NCBI GenBank assembly: GCA_905116865.2
Contig: CAJHNH020002544.1
Coordinates: 39,655-103,654 of the forward strand
Source: Candidula unifasciata
Lineage: Eukaryota; Mollusca; Gastropoda; Stylommatophora; Geomitridae
Reading direction: 5' to 3'
Length of the DNA: 64,000 nt
Shown here: in pieces, positions 12,360-25,600 of the stretch
Numbering within the stretch: position 1 is the first letter of the stretch
Layout: each line of letters opens with the position of its first letter
The notes under the pieces: model-generated
What the model was told of the DNA's origin: nothing
Databases searched by the model: none
What the model saw: the letters and a program-made list of their open reading frames with translations, nothing else
Translations under genes and position numbers: made by a program

Positions 12360-12985
12360 TTTAAGTCTTCTTTCTTCTGTGGGAATTGGGTGCTTCCATA
12401 ATATGGTTACTTCTCAACATTGAGTCTTCTTTCTTCTGTGGGAATTGGGTGCATCATAAAATGGTTCCTTCTCAACATTGAGTCTTCTTTCTTCTGTGGG
12501 AATTGGGTGCTTCATAATATGGTTACTTCTCAACATTGAGTCTTCTTTCTTCTGAGGGAATTGGGTGCTTCATAATATGGTTCCTTCTCAACATTGAGTC
12601 TTCTTTCTTCTGTGGGAATTGGGTGCTTCCATAATATGGTTACTTCTCAACATTGTGTCTTCTTTCTTCTGTGGGAATTGGGTGCTTCCATAATATGGTT
12701 ACTTCTCAACATTGAGTCTTCTTTCTTCTGTGGGAATTGGGTGCTTCCATAATATGGTTACTTCTCAACATTGAGTCTTCTTTCTTCTGTGGGAATTGGG
12801 TGCATCATAAAATGGTTCCTTCTCAACATTGAGTCTTCTTTCTTCTGTGGGAATTGGGTGCATCATAAAATGGTTCCTTCTCAACATTGAGTCTTCTTTT
12901 TTCTGTGGGAATTGGGTGCTTCCATAATATGGTTACTTCTCAACATTGAGTCTTCTTTCTTCTGTGGGAATTGGGTGCATCATAA
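12360..12985. repeat. 57-59-bp minisatellite
   Basis: About eleven units: tcaacattgagtcttctttc, ttctgtgggaattgggtgct, tccataatatggttacttc. Two variants alternate (cttccataatatggttac and catcataaaatggttcc), giving 59- and 57-bp units. Confidence 0.9.
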
Positions 12986-13003
12986 TAGTGCATAACATCA
13001 CAG

Positions 13004-13205
13004 TGCTGTAATAGCACTGTGGCTAGAAGCTTGCTTGCAGGCCCAAAAGTCTTAAGCTCAAATCTGCATTAAGGCCGATTTTAACAAATAAATTACCTCA
13101 GCTCCCAGGCTGACCCAGTCTGAAATGTGAGTGTAAAGACGGGCTCATGTTGACCACACCACCCACAGAGTGCTGATTTGTGTACATAAAATACAGCTCT
13201 ATCAG
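13004..13205 (+). mobile_element. SINE family B, degraded
   Basis: Follows the 59-bp minisatellite directly. Contains cactgtggctagaagcttgc (head), ctcagctcccaggctgaccc and gttgaccacaccacccacag, each a mutated version of the family B block. Confidence 0.5.
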
Positions 13206-14085
13206 TATCTGCCCATTATGCTAGTGACATGAGAAAGGACATTCACCTACTGATTGAATTATTTATTAATTCTTGTGGTACCAGAGGTCAGTTCTGGACA
13301 AGGGAGATATTCTGAAGACCATATATAAAAACAAATGTTTATAAAAGATATGAGATTCGATTTTTAAAAACTTGTGTAAGAATGTGTGAACAAGGTATTA
13401 GGAGTAAATCCGACAAGGATGGGTGTCTGAGACTGGGAGGAACAGAATGATGTGTGTATTATCAGTGTGGCACGGAAACAGTTAGCATCTACGCCTAAAC
13501 ACATCTGCTGCAGGAGACTGAGCATCTATGGGTATGCCCGGTGTGCTATGAGGTCAATTCTTAAATCAGTATCCAAAGTGTTAAGATTTGAGTTTTCAGG
13601 ACGCAGGCCTAAATGTGGCCTCTCTAAGAGATCCTGCCAAGTCTAAAGTCTAACACTAGTTGTCCATCACTTCACATTTTGCGACATTCTGTGGTATTCT
13701 CTCTGTCCAATTCTGAGAAAGTGAACAATATCATATGAAAATGCATGTGATTGGATTGGTTTTCAAACAAACATTTTTCAATATAAGTAAAATCCTCTGA
13801 CCAATACATACAAAAACAATTATTATTCTTAAAGATACAAAATATGTATTTCTCTGACATGAAAATAACTTCTGTCTTGCAGTTTGTGAATAAGGGTATT
13901 ATAAGGCTTACCTCCATATATATACATACACAGCAAGTCTGTAAAGTTATTAACTGGATCTTATACAAGCTGAAGTAAAACAATTCAAAAACAGGGCATA
14001 TTTCTTCTTACTGGGAACAAGAAACTTCAGGGCCGCATGTATCACAAGTTAAAAACTGGACCTGGTACTCAATATGTATTCTGCA
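13205..14085. other. No gene recognised
   Basis: A 64-codon plus-strand frame at 13452-13646 shows no family. The rest is AT-rich. Confidence 0.4.
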
Positions 14086-14089
14086 AGAT

Positions 14090-14375
14090 GGGAATAATGT
14101 TGGAAAAATGGCTCATAAAAAGCATGAAGTCTCAAAAACTGAAATATCCTGGGCATATTAAACACACAAGTTGCTTAAAAATTCACTGAAGGCAATGTTC
14201 TTGGAAGAAAAGGCAGGGAGTGACCAGCATAAGGTGGACATATGATATAGGCGACACTCTAGGAATTAAAGCTCATGAGGCAAGGAGAACTGGCGAGAGA
14301 CTGGCTTTCCAGCTGGACAAAATGGGAATGATGTTAGTCAAAGGACCTTTTTTATAACAATGATGCAAAACGTAT
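14090..14375 (+). mobile_element. LINE 3' end, FGHIKRH family
   Basis: Plus-strand DNA matches the 53700-53985 copy: ctgaaatatcctgggcatat, aggcagggagtgaccagcat and ctggcgagagactggctttc. Degraded. In the CERT1 downstream flank. Confidence 0.6.
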
Positions 14376-15004
14376 GTAAACATAATTTTAATTTACAACA
14401 GACAATAGCCAATAAACTAAATTACTAAACCAAAAACAAAACAAAAGCCCATCCACAATTTGTTTCTATCTAATGTTGTCCTACATGGTATTTCACTTCT
14501 GCTTCAGAAAGGCAAACATGGTTTCTAATCAAACCCAATTACAGCACACTCAAACAAAAGGAAAAACTTCCAACAAGTTATTAACATTGTACAGACCAAA
14601 AGTTCATGAGCCATAGTGGTTAGTGTAGTGGTTTAGCAACAGTGATCTGTGTTCAAAAAGTACCAGCACAAAGAAATACACATTGAAATAAGACACCATA
14701 ATTATAACCAAGCTCCCTAGTTAGCGGCTGAACTTGGCTAATGAAATTAATCATCATCATTCAGTAACCAGCAGCAGAGAGATCTTTCATTCTGAAATGA
14801 GAGTCATCCCATAAGCACCAGATTCCTCTGAGGAAATAAAGCTAGTTGACAAGAAAGATACAAGACATATCATAACCCAAGGCATCAACAGAGTCCTTTA
14901 CTTGTCTATAATTTAATTTAAAACTTCTCACTGCCGATGGACTTTTTCAGTTCTATTTACAGGAAGGAGTGGCCAATTCACTACTATAACAGACTGCACT
15001 AGCT

Positions 15005-15480
15005 GAGTTGAGTTAATTTTGGGCATTTTCATAACCGTTCTGTCCCTATCTTCAGCAGCCAGCGCTGAGTTCCAATACCAATGGTGTCAGCACCACTCTG
15101 ATTATACGTCCCTCTTGCCTTTCCTCTGAGCATTGAGCCTCACCCACAACCCCTCGTCACCTCCCACTACATTGCTCTCACCAGACTGTGGTGATCCACT
15201 AGCTCCTTTAAATTGTACACACTCTCCCACAAGGCCCTAACTATGTCTGCCTTATTATGCATCAATATTCGACCAAGCTGCGCAGAGCCAACCAGTCTAT
15301 CCACATGTTCCTTCACTAACATACCAGCATTCCATGGAAAAAAAGATCCAGATAATACTCCTCACCCGTGATCTCTGCTGTAAAGCATGCCACTCTGCAT
15401 ACCTGTCCCAACCTTCCTCAGCCTGCTCTTTCAGAGACTCACTAGTGTAACTGACTGACTAGTCTCATGATCACAGCTGA
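15005..15480 (-). mobile_element. RNase H-LINE 3' fragment
   Basis: On the minus strand this corresponds to the last RNase H box through the LINE 3' end: plus-strand landmarks are cagcagccagcgctgagtt, a cattgagcctcacc block and caagctgcgcagagccaacc. Heavily mutated. It lies downstream of the CERT1 stop. Confidence 0.6.
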
Positions 15481-15699
15481 AACAGTACTCTGGAGAAGCA
15501 ATGGGCAGTGTGGTTCTGAACCAACATTAAACACATCTGCATTAACCTTTGCTCCTCCCCTACTGAGAGAATGCTGGGCTACCTTTGAGATTCACACTGT
15601 GTGCGACTTCTTCTTCAGCATTCGGAGCCCTTAGGTTCATTACTACTCATGGTCTATTCCCATTCCACTCCTCTGTGTGTGTGTAATTTCTGTCTCTCT

Positions 15700-16570
15700 G
15701 ATATCTATCATTCTCTCTCCAGGCCCTAATCTATTGGCCTTCACAATACCAGTAATCAGTGGCGATTAAAAGAGATTCTACTTGCCATATGACTTGCCAT
15801 TATTGTTTTCGATCACCTCTCTGATTAATAATATCATAAACATGACCATCTGTTTAACCAATATCATACAATATCACAGCTCTGGAGGATAACTCAATAA
15901 ACACACATCTGTCAAAGAAGTTCAACAACCTAAACATAAGCTCATACATTTACACTGGTTAACCTCTAGGAATATTTTTAAATGACATGACAAAATGAAC
16001 AGTAGCAATAAGGCTTACCTGACAAAAAAATGGAAACCTATAAGGTTTTGAAAAGCAGAAAGAGGTGCAGGATGATGAGAAGAGGAGAAGAAACAGCAGG
16101 TGTAGAAATCGAATAAAGAAGAAGGAAAGAAACACATTTTTTAATAATGCTGTTGAAGATAAGAACTGTAATAAATAAAACAAAAAAGCCTATGAACAAG
16201 CATGTAATTTATATGTCTCTAGACAATTTAACATACAGCAACCACTCAGATCTAACAACTGCTAAATGATCTGTTAAACATCCCTGACATTGACAATCAG
16301 CACTGTTTAAACAAAATACAATACAAAAAAACTGAGCTGTCGGGGTAAAAGTTACATTAACAAATATTTCCATGACAAAAAATCTCAAAGAAATCAAAGA
16401 GCTATAATTATCACAAGTAACTACCTGTGACTCTTTGAGTCACTAGGTATCAATCTTTCAGAATGTGATTTCAGATGGGGAGAATACTCAACTGTCAGTA
16501 AAACCATACATGTGGTCAACTAGACATGTTTCAATACTCATATTAAATTGAAATTCCTTATTATGCTTGC
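15700..16570. other. No gene recognised; CERT1 downstream flank
   Basis: AT-rich sequence with no repeat block recognised; may include CERT1 3' UTR if the transcript is longer than the ATTAAA at 16575 suggests. Confidence 0.35.
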
Positions 16571-16654
16571 ATACTTTAATGTTATCACACCATTTTCTGT
16601 GTGCACTGAAGATGGTACATTCCTTTTCAAACCTGTTTGTTCTTTCACCCGGGA

Positions 16655-16865
16655 TCGTTTTTTTTCCCCAGTATGGTCCCTGTATGGGTTCTGGAGCCTA
16701 ATTTAGGCTCACGAACCCTTAATATGCACAAGCAGAAAAGGGTTACTAGTTAGAGATCTGCTAAAATTGCTGTGTTAGGCCAAAAGATGCTATTACATAG
16801 CCTAACCGTTAACCTCAACGTAATGTGCCAACTACCCTTTTGAGGGCAAAAAACAGAAGAAGATC
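16655..16865 (+). mobile_element. Family C repeat, 3' half, just past CERT1 stop
   Basis: tgtatgggttctggagccta followed by gctaaaattgctgtgttagg, catagcctaaccgttaacct and caactacccttttgagggca. It lies within the probable CERT1 3' UTR or just beyond, about 110 bp from the stop codon. Confidence 0.5.
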
Positions 16866-16970
16866 ACAGGTAATAATTAATTTCACAGAATACATTAAAA
16901 ACAAATCATAAACTGCATAATTTAACTTCCCAAGGATAACAGTACTGCCACTTAAGATGAATATTGGTAG

Positions 16971-17098
16971 TTAGAATAAAATAGGCTTGTCTTTTGTCTT
17001 ATCTACTACAAATTCTGTAAATCGTCTCAAAAACTTTGGATACTCCCGTTTGTAAACAGCCCTCAATACTGATGCTGGAGCCCAGCCTCCGGGGTTGA
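16971..17098 (-). CDS. CERT1: CERT1 terminal coding exon 14 (START C-terminus and stop)
   Basis: Residues 551-592 and a TAA stop. [23 protein letters not shown] and the terminal KPILF are the canonical CERT C-terminus; W556 aligns with membrane-inserting W562. The acceptor is CTCTTTCAG|TC. No AATAAA lies close by. The nearest reasonable poly(A) signal is an ATTAAA on the minus strand at 16575-16580, which would give a 3' UTR of about 0.4 kb (weak). Confidence 0.96.
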
Positions 17099-19586
17099 CT
17101 GAAAGAGACCAAAAATGTTGACAGTCAGAAACTGTAATGTTAACAAATACTGACTGAAATTGTAACACATATTGATTGTAAAGTTGACAATGCAGTTTCA
17201 ACAAATCTTGATTGTAATTGCAACAGCTATCAACTATAATTTAAACAAATATCTATTTACTGTAATTATAACAAATATTTCCACAGCAGAAAACCATATA
17301 CATCACCAATATCTTCCTCTGTTGCTGCCAAAGCGCTACAGGGAGGAAAAGTTGCTAGCCTGGCACTGACTACAGACATTCTGTGTCATGTTACAAATTA
17401 CTGTGTGCCGTCTTCACAATGAAGGTTAGCCACTCAATGCTTGAGAAATACTGATGGTAACATGGTAAAGCCCTACTCATAGAACCAAAAAATTGATGGA
17501 AAGTGATAGATCTGAATCTCTTGAATGGTTTGATTCTCTTACCACTGTGCAAATGTCTTTACTTTATCAAAAAAACAATATTTTTTGTGGGTGCACTCTG
17601 CTCTTGTATCAGCTCTACTCAGAAGTGTTAGTAAATCTTCTTCTATGCGTTCACCAGCTGTAAACTCTGGTGGCAAGTTCTGGTTGTTCATCCACTTCTG
17701 GACTTTGGTCTTGATCTAGAACTTGCTTATCCATTTTATAAATCTGGCTTACTTGTATGCAGACTACTGGTTCCTCCCCTTTGAACATTTTCAAGTGTGC
17801 CAGGACAAAAATACCAGAGTCAACTGAAACAACTGCCAACTTGTTTTTGGGTTCCCTGGAGCAACAGTGCAAATCAGCATCATCTGCAGTGCTGACTGAC
17901 TCAGTCAATCATGTTCTATCTTCTGTGTTTCTGATGACTGCTAATCATCTTCTACACCTCTCAGTCTATTCAAACACTCTGGATATTTTCTCCAGGTGAC
18001 GCTGGTGTTCTGGGAAATGAGTGTGCAGACAGACTGGTCGGTTCTGCACTACTTGGTGGTGAATTGATGTATGACAAGCCAGATGTTGCAAGGGCCCTTT
18101 TGGAGTGAGTGAACAGTGAGGAGGCACAAACAGGTCATTACGGTCTGAAGAATATTGGAGAGTTACCAGAGGATCTGGCCAACGCTCAACACTCAAGGGA
18201 AAGGTGAGACGGACAGTTACGGGTACCACCGGAATTGACACTGTTCATTTGCTGCTGAAAATGGGGACGGAACACTTATAGGAGTGTTCCTTAATTAAAC
18301 ATACAGTCTATTTAACCAGAAATGCATTTCCATGTTAATCTTGTCTCTAACCTGCTTAATTTCCCTGGTTGTCACAACAAAATTAACATCTTCTCTTTTA
18401 AAAAATACAATCGTCTCCAAAGTGATCAAGTCAGCTGCCTCATATCACGAACATCATCATTTAGTCCACAAGTGCAATTTTTACGGGGATCCTTGAGGAT
18501 AATCACTGGGGCTATGAAGTTTGGGTTTTGTGGGACTCTCATTCATGGCAGGTGGCTAGCTGAGTGATGCAGAGCTAAACAGGAAAAAACCCAGTGTAAT
18601 GAAGTCCATCAATTTGACTTGAACTTTACCCATTTTGTTAAAAGCACTGACCAACAATCTCACCAAGTGAACTGGCCTACAGAAAACTACTTGAAAATAA
18701 ATTATTACCATCTGCAGTGTATGTAATTTTACAGGTGATATTCTTCCTGGTAATGTCCCCACTTGCTGGAGGTTCGATGATGGTCTCACAAATCAATGCC
18801 ACATTCATGGTGATGCGCACGTATTTGACAGGCTATGTGAAGAGAATATTTTAAAAACCTCAGATACATAACATTGCAAAGCAAACATATTAATGTCACA
18901 ACAAGCAGGAGGTCAAAGGTCAAGCTTACAGATGTTTTTTTTTCAATGGCCTATACCAGAAATTGTCAGCTCTGTGGCTAAGTTGATGCGAGCATTTCGT
19001 AATGCCGGGTTCGATCCCAGCTGCAGGTCATGCGCCTTGCGTTGGTTTCGACAGGGGTATCAAGAAAGCCGACCGTCCAGAAAGCAATGGCAAACTACTG
19101 GACATAAATTTGCCTAGAAAAACCACAAAACAGCCAGGAGCTGTTTGGGTTGGTTCTGCAACGTCCTATAAAGGATACGCAACTAACTTAATACCAGAAA
19201 TTTGAGGGGGTTCAGGGAGGGGGGAGGGGGGGGGGGGGGGGGGGAGAGCCAGAAAATATGTGTGTAGAATTCTGAAATGGGTGAGGAATAAATAATATAT
19301 CTATTTCTATATATATACAGGGAGTCGGAGTGGCGGAGCGGCTAGATGCTCGCCTGCAAATCGAAAGGTAGTGGATTCGCTCATTGGCAGAGCCGGACTT
19401 TAAAAAAAAATTGCCTTGGCTCCCAGGTCAACCCAGACTTGAGTGGGTACCGGGTGCAGTCCCAGGAAGTAAAGGCAGCTGGCGAGATGCTGACCACATT
19501 ACCCATCTTGTGCTGATTGATCTATAAAATATAGGTCTAGCCCTATATTCCCTATACGCCTTAAGGCATAGAAAAGGGTCATTTAC

Positions 19587-19633
<47 letters not shown>

Positions 19634-22600
19634 AGCCTACTTCTGTCATTTAATCCTACTGGAATGTTATTGCAGCAGATTACAGACTGCCATCTCAGTG
19701 TGACATTATGAATGTTATGTAACAGCCAAAAATTAACATCAAATAATGAGAAGGAATGTAGTCCCCGTCCCCCTCTTTTTTTTTTTAAACCCATGTTTGA
19801 AAAACACTTTATAAACTGATTTTGTGTACTAATTACCACATATCACACACATATATATGTGTACATATATATATGGCACCTCACCTCTATACTTCGTGCT
19901 TTGTGTTAGATGCCTGCCTGATGGCCTGAACACTTTGGGTCTGAATCAACATCAAGGCTGTCTTTATAGGTTAACTTAGCCTAATATGGGTACCAGGAAA
20001 TGTCCACCTCATACATCATATGCCAAGAAAATGGGTCCAGCACTGATGCCTGTTGCATCAATGGTGTGAAATGGTCACTTATCCTGCTCATACATTCCAA
20101 TCCTTTCTGTATCTGACTACTTTATACCTTGGGTGCAGAACATCTTGCACTGGTTTCAACAGTGGTACTGAGAGCTGACCATTCAGAAAGCAATGACAAA
20201 ATACTGAACGTAACATTTGCCTAGAAAAACCACCACAGGCTGGTTCTGCAACATGGTGTAAAGGATACCTCAGGTATTGAAGTTCAAAGTTCATCCTAAT
20301 TTTATCATAGTAACTTGCTCACTGTCTGAGATATATACTACTACTTCTGCATGCTTACAGGCTGTAAACGCCGGCAGAAAGTTCTGGCTGTTCATCCGCT
20401 TCTGCATTTTTATCTTGTTTCAAAACTTGCATTTTGCATGCACATCTGTTTTACAGATCCACCTTAATTGTATACTGACTGCTTAGCTCCTTATTACTCA
20501 GGACAATGCACTATGACTTTGGAGGACACCCATCCCCCTAGTTAGTCTACTTTTACAACAATTTGTTGGAGGGGGGGGGAACAGTGAGTCTGCTGTTTTT
20601 TTCCTCAAATAATGGGGCCCTTGAACCCATACATTGATCTCTCAAAGATATAGGCAGCAATATATTGCATAGGTTTGGTTTATATGATCGTCTTTTAATT
20701 ATTAACATTGGATTTAACCCATAAGCAGCACCCATGTACTGATATTGAGTGTTAATTAATTTGAGGCTTGGCTGTTGTAAAATGTGTGAAGGCTTCTGCA
20801 ACAATGAACCCATGTGGTAATTTGTTTTCCAAAATTGAGGAGTCCACCCATTAATGTGCAATCCAATCCAAAAAAAAACAATTTCTCCTGTGGGGTCCAG
20901 GACCAAAATTGGGAGGAGGGGAGGGGGGAAAGGGGCCAGGTATCAGAATAAACTCACAGCTCCTGAAACTGGCTAAAAGGCACAAACATCACAAGGTAAC
21001 TGTAAACCCACAATGCAACAAACCAACAATTTTTTAAGGGGTAATGCAAAAAAAGACAACATTATAAATTTATTTGTGTCATATTATATTGACGGATGAG
21101 GAGTTGCCGTGGTGGGGTGGCTAGACGCTCGAATGCGGATCGGAAGGTTGTGAGTTCGCTCCCTGGTGGAGCCAGACTTTTTTTTTTTTTTTTTTTAAAT
21201 GACCTTGGCTCCCGCGTCGACCCAGCCTTGAGTGGGTACCGGGTGCAGTCCTGGGAAGTATAGGTGGCTGGCGTGAAGCTGACCACATCACCCATCTTAT
21301 GCAGATTGGTCTATACAAATATAGGTCTAGCTCTATATGCCCTATACGTGGAAAAGGGTCCTTTACTTTACTTATATAGACGGATGAATGGTGCAGCTAA
21401 AACCTGCAAAAAGATTAACAAATCCAATACTCAAGCCACCTGAGAAGCAAAAGACAAATACAGAAAACTAAGACGCTGGGCTACAACCTGGTAATCAGTG
21501 AGACGACAAAAGAAAAAGAAGATATACAGACATATCTTTCTGAAGTGGAATTATACCTGGCATTCTGGGTGTTCACAGGAATAGTTGACAACAATCCAAC
21601 AGTCTGGTCCCTCATCATTCCGCTTGGAAACATGGCGTATGTGTGACCAGAACAAGGCATCACGCTGGGACGCTGGCCAGACTCTCTTGATCACATTATT
21701 GCTGACGAAAGTATCATCTGACAACCATTCTACAACATGGCAGTTGTCCAGCGTTGCTGAAAATAGTCATAACCAGATTACAAACAATGAAAGACAGCCA
21801 ACAGCACGAACTGGTTATAGAAAGTGATTTCACAAATAGGGTAACTACTCTGGTCACAAGCACGGAGGTACTGGGAAAAGCAGGTATCACAAAAGCTCTC
21901 TCAATGCTCAGTCTTCAAGGGCTCAGATGGCTAGGTCACACTTGGGAGATCGAGACTGGTAGATTCCAAAAGGATATCCTTTATAGCAAATTACAGATGG
22001 GTATGAGTCTACCAAATCCCAACACGTCCGCATTTGCTGTTGAATCATTAGCCAGTTAAAACTTAACAGCAGTGGTCGAGCAGTTTGCATCGCGCTCTAA
22101 AGTTTGTTACCAAATCCCAACAAGTAAATATTTGCTGCTGAATCATTAGCCATTTATTAGCCAGTGGTCAAGTAGTTAGTATCGTGCTCTAAAATTCATT
22201 ACCAAATCCTAACAAGTCTGTATTTGCTGTCAAATCATTAGCCAGTTATAACTTAAAAGTAGTGGTCAAACAATTTGTATCACGCTGTAAAGTTCGTTAC
22301 CAAATCCCAAAAAGTCTGTATTTGCTGTTGGATCATTAGCCAGTTATAATTAACCCTAGCGGTCAAGCAGTTTGCACAGCTACGATTTTTAAATTGTGAG
22401 TGCAATTTTTCTGGAGATCAATAGGGATCATCGTCAGATTTACGGAATTCATGCTTTGTTCATGGAAGACAGTGGGCCATTCTGCTGAGAGAGGCCAAAC
22501 CATATGGTGTAAAACATGGTGCAAAAAAAAGCAGACCCTCTTGACTTTAACTTTGGATCTAATTAATCTATCTTCATTTGTGAAGTTTCTAAGCTCACTG

Positions 22601-25600
22601 TAAAGGTCATTCCTGCCAAACACATTCAGCAGTTAGTCTTGAGTCGAGGTTCCAACTTCACTGCAGTAAAATCCTAGGGGATACGAACTGCCCACACAGT
22701 TTTATCTAAAAACCTCCAGTTACCGCCCCTGGGGTATTTATTCTCCTGTCCCACGTGTCTCGTCAATCTACTGACAAGACATTGACCTGGCCACTTCAAG
22801 ATGCTAAGCTAAATGATTTTTGTGTATTTTGTTTGTGTTCGTTATATTGTGAAGCTTACTGATATACTTTTCATAGGGTTTTTTATCTTCACTGCAAACT
22901 GGTTTCCTTATAACTGCTCCGCCCCTGTGCCAGTGGAAATCATATCAAATGAATTTCGATGTCCCACTGGAAACTGTCCTTTGCTGTCTCATTTGAAAAC
23001 TAGTGAAAAACATATCAGTCCCAGCAAACTCTTGAAACTCACATACATAAATGCATAAGGAAGCTATCAGATGTGCCAATACCACCAGTCACACCCAAGA
23101 AATGCAGCTCACTCTTGATATAAGCAGCCAATTAGGAAAGCTGACACTGCACATGAACTACTGCATAAGTACATGCCATTTCGAAGGTAATCAACCACAT
23201 GTACATCTTAGTGCAGTTCACAACAAAAATTCGTCGTGGGAAAAACAGAAAAAAAAACACATTTAACATGAAATCCACAGTTCACAATGTTGCACCAAGT
23301 GCTCAACTCAGCAGCTGGGTGAAGAAACCTTTAGATCCCAGTCAAAAAGTGGGGAATCTGCATCAGCAAACCCTGGCTTGCCTGTAAGCAGCAGCCTTGA
23401 TTAGTCCATTGGGATTAATAACAGTAAATCTGTAACCCCCAATAAAATAATCCACTGAACTGTGATTAAGGTGCTTTTAAACAAGGGGAGAAAGGGAGGG
23501 GGGCAACACTGTACACATACAAAACAAAAAGACATTTACGCCTCTGCCTTTCTCAACAAAAACCGCAGCAACCGTCTACGCCTGTTGCAAAGACAACTAA
23601 AATTACTGGCAAGAGAATAGCTACATGATGAAAGTAGAAAACTACCAATAAAATCCAACCAACCATGAGGGTTTTCCATTTCACCTTTCTTTCCAAGCAC
23701 ACATGTGAGATATATATGCCATAAACACAACATAACCAAAAATATAAATAGCAAATGAGATGGAATGTTTTTTCTTTTTTTTTTTAAGTATAAACTTGAT
23801 AAAACTAGTTTATTGCATAAGTTACCAGATATATTGTACACAAAGAAGGGTGCCACGCTCAGACACAGCATCTCAAACAGAAAGAGATATAATTTTGTAA
23901 ATTTTTGTTGTTGAAAGAATATAATGAAAAACAAAAAACACAAAAGAGAAGACATCACAACTGACTATTTATATATATGTGTGCGTGCGTATGTATTCAC
24001 ACACAATTATATATATATATATATGTACATATAATCAATTTGAACTATTAAACATAATCACTCATAAATGTATGCACATAATGTAATACAATAGAAAGAT
24101 AACTTTAATATATAAAAATCAGTTACCTTCCCATTCCATTCTGGTGTCGAATGCCCAAAAATACTGACAAACTTCATGTCCTGTTATACCCTATTGAAAA
24201 AAAAGGATAACAGATTGAAGCATCTCTAATACAAAAGAAACATTCAGAGACATAAGTGTATAACTTGCAGAACTGAACTCACAGCAAATTTAAAAAAGTT
24301 TTGGGGAGTCATTTTTCCTCATAAACAAAACAAAATGTATGCACTACGTTAACCATTTATTTTAAGAACATAAGGAAATAACAATTGTAAGTTTTGATTT
24401 ACCACTTACCAAAAAAAAAAGGAAGAGAAGATTCCACATGACAAGATTTCACTCTGGACACACTGAGTGCTCCCTCCCTATCTCCAAAAGCCACCACCAA
24501 GTTCCTATTCCAGTGTTAACAGCAGCAGTCTGTCTTACTTTTCCATGGGTGCAAAGTGTAGGCCAGATCCCTTGGTCACTCACTGCTGCGCTATTATCTC
24601 CAAACCACAAAGTTTTACTCACGCGTCAGCATTATTCTTGCTTCAAAAGGGCCTTGACCTCAACTAGCTTATCATGCATCAATTTACTCCCAGTCAATCT
24701 GCCTAATAATTTCCCAACACACCTACATCCACATGAGACGCTAACTATTCAGGACTTCTGAAGTAATGCTTGGCACTCTGCTCGGAGCATGCTTTCATTA
24801 GAATGCTTTGTGAATCCGTTAAAATCCCAACATGTGTGTGCAACTGCTTCTCAAACCAGTGAAATGCCGTTGTGACCGCCTCACCCTCTATTCTCCAACT
24901 AGAGGTTGTGGTTCCATATGCTAGGCTCTGTTGCATTAACTATCATCCATTTACTTCTGAATGAACTCCCATGCACTTCTGCCTCTCAGCTCACAGCTAT
25001 CACATGTTCACAGCAACACACAGTTGTGAAGTTGTTAAGCCATTTGCTTGCACTCCTTACCATTAGGCTCATGAGCAAAGTTTTTATGAAGATCCCTGGT
25101 ATAATCATCTGAGCTACAGAGTATGTGCTTTGTGCAAATCTCAGCAGATGATTAGTTATTCTGCAGAGAGATCAAGCCATATAGGATAAACCTGGTGCAA
25201 TGAAACTGATCCTCTTAATATTAAACATGAACACAGTGTGAAATACCAACATTCTCACCTTCACTGTACACACAGCCTTCATTGGATCTATTGGAATGCC
25301 ATTCTCCTCCAACTCCCTCTTGAAAACTTTGAGGTCACCTTGGTCTGCAATACACACCCACCCATCTTTCTCCTCTACTGGTTCCATTAAAAGGCGGTTC
25401 AGGTGACTGTTTATAGCATCATTGATCTGGACAGATAACCAAAAAAAGAAGAAAAATCACATAAATGGCATTCAAAACAGGCATGTCAAACGCCCACAGA
25501 CGGCCTTGCTGCTTTCTTGAAGCACACCTGTGGCCCACAGACCACATACTGCTCTCTTGAAGCACACCTGTGGCCCACAGACCACAAACTACTCTCTTGA

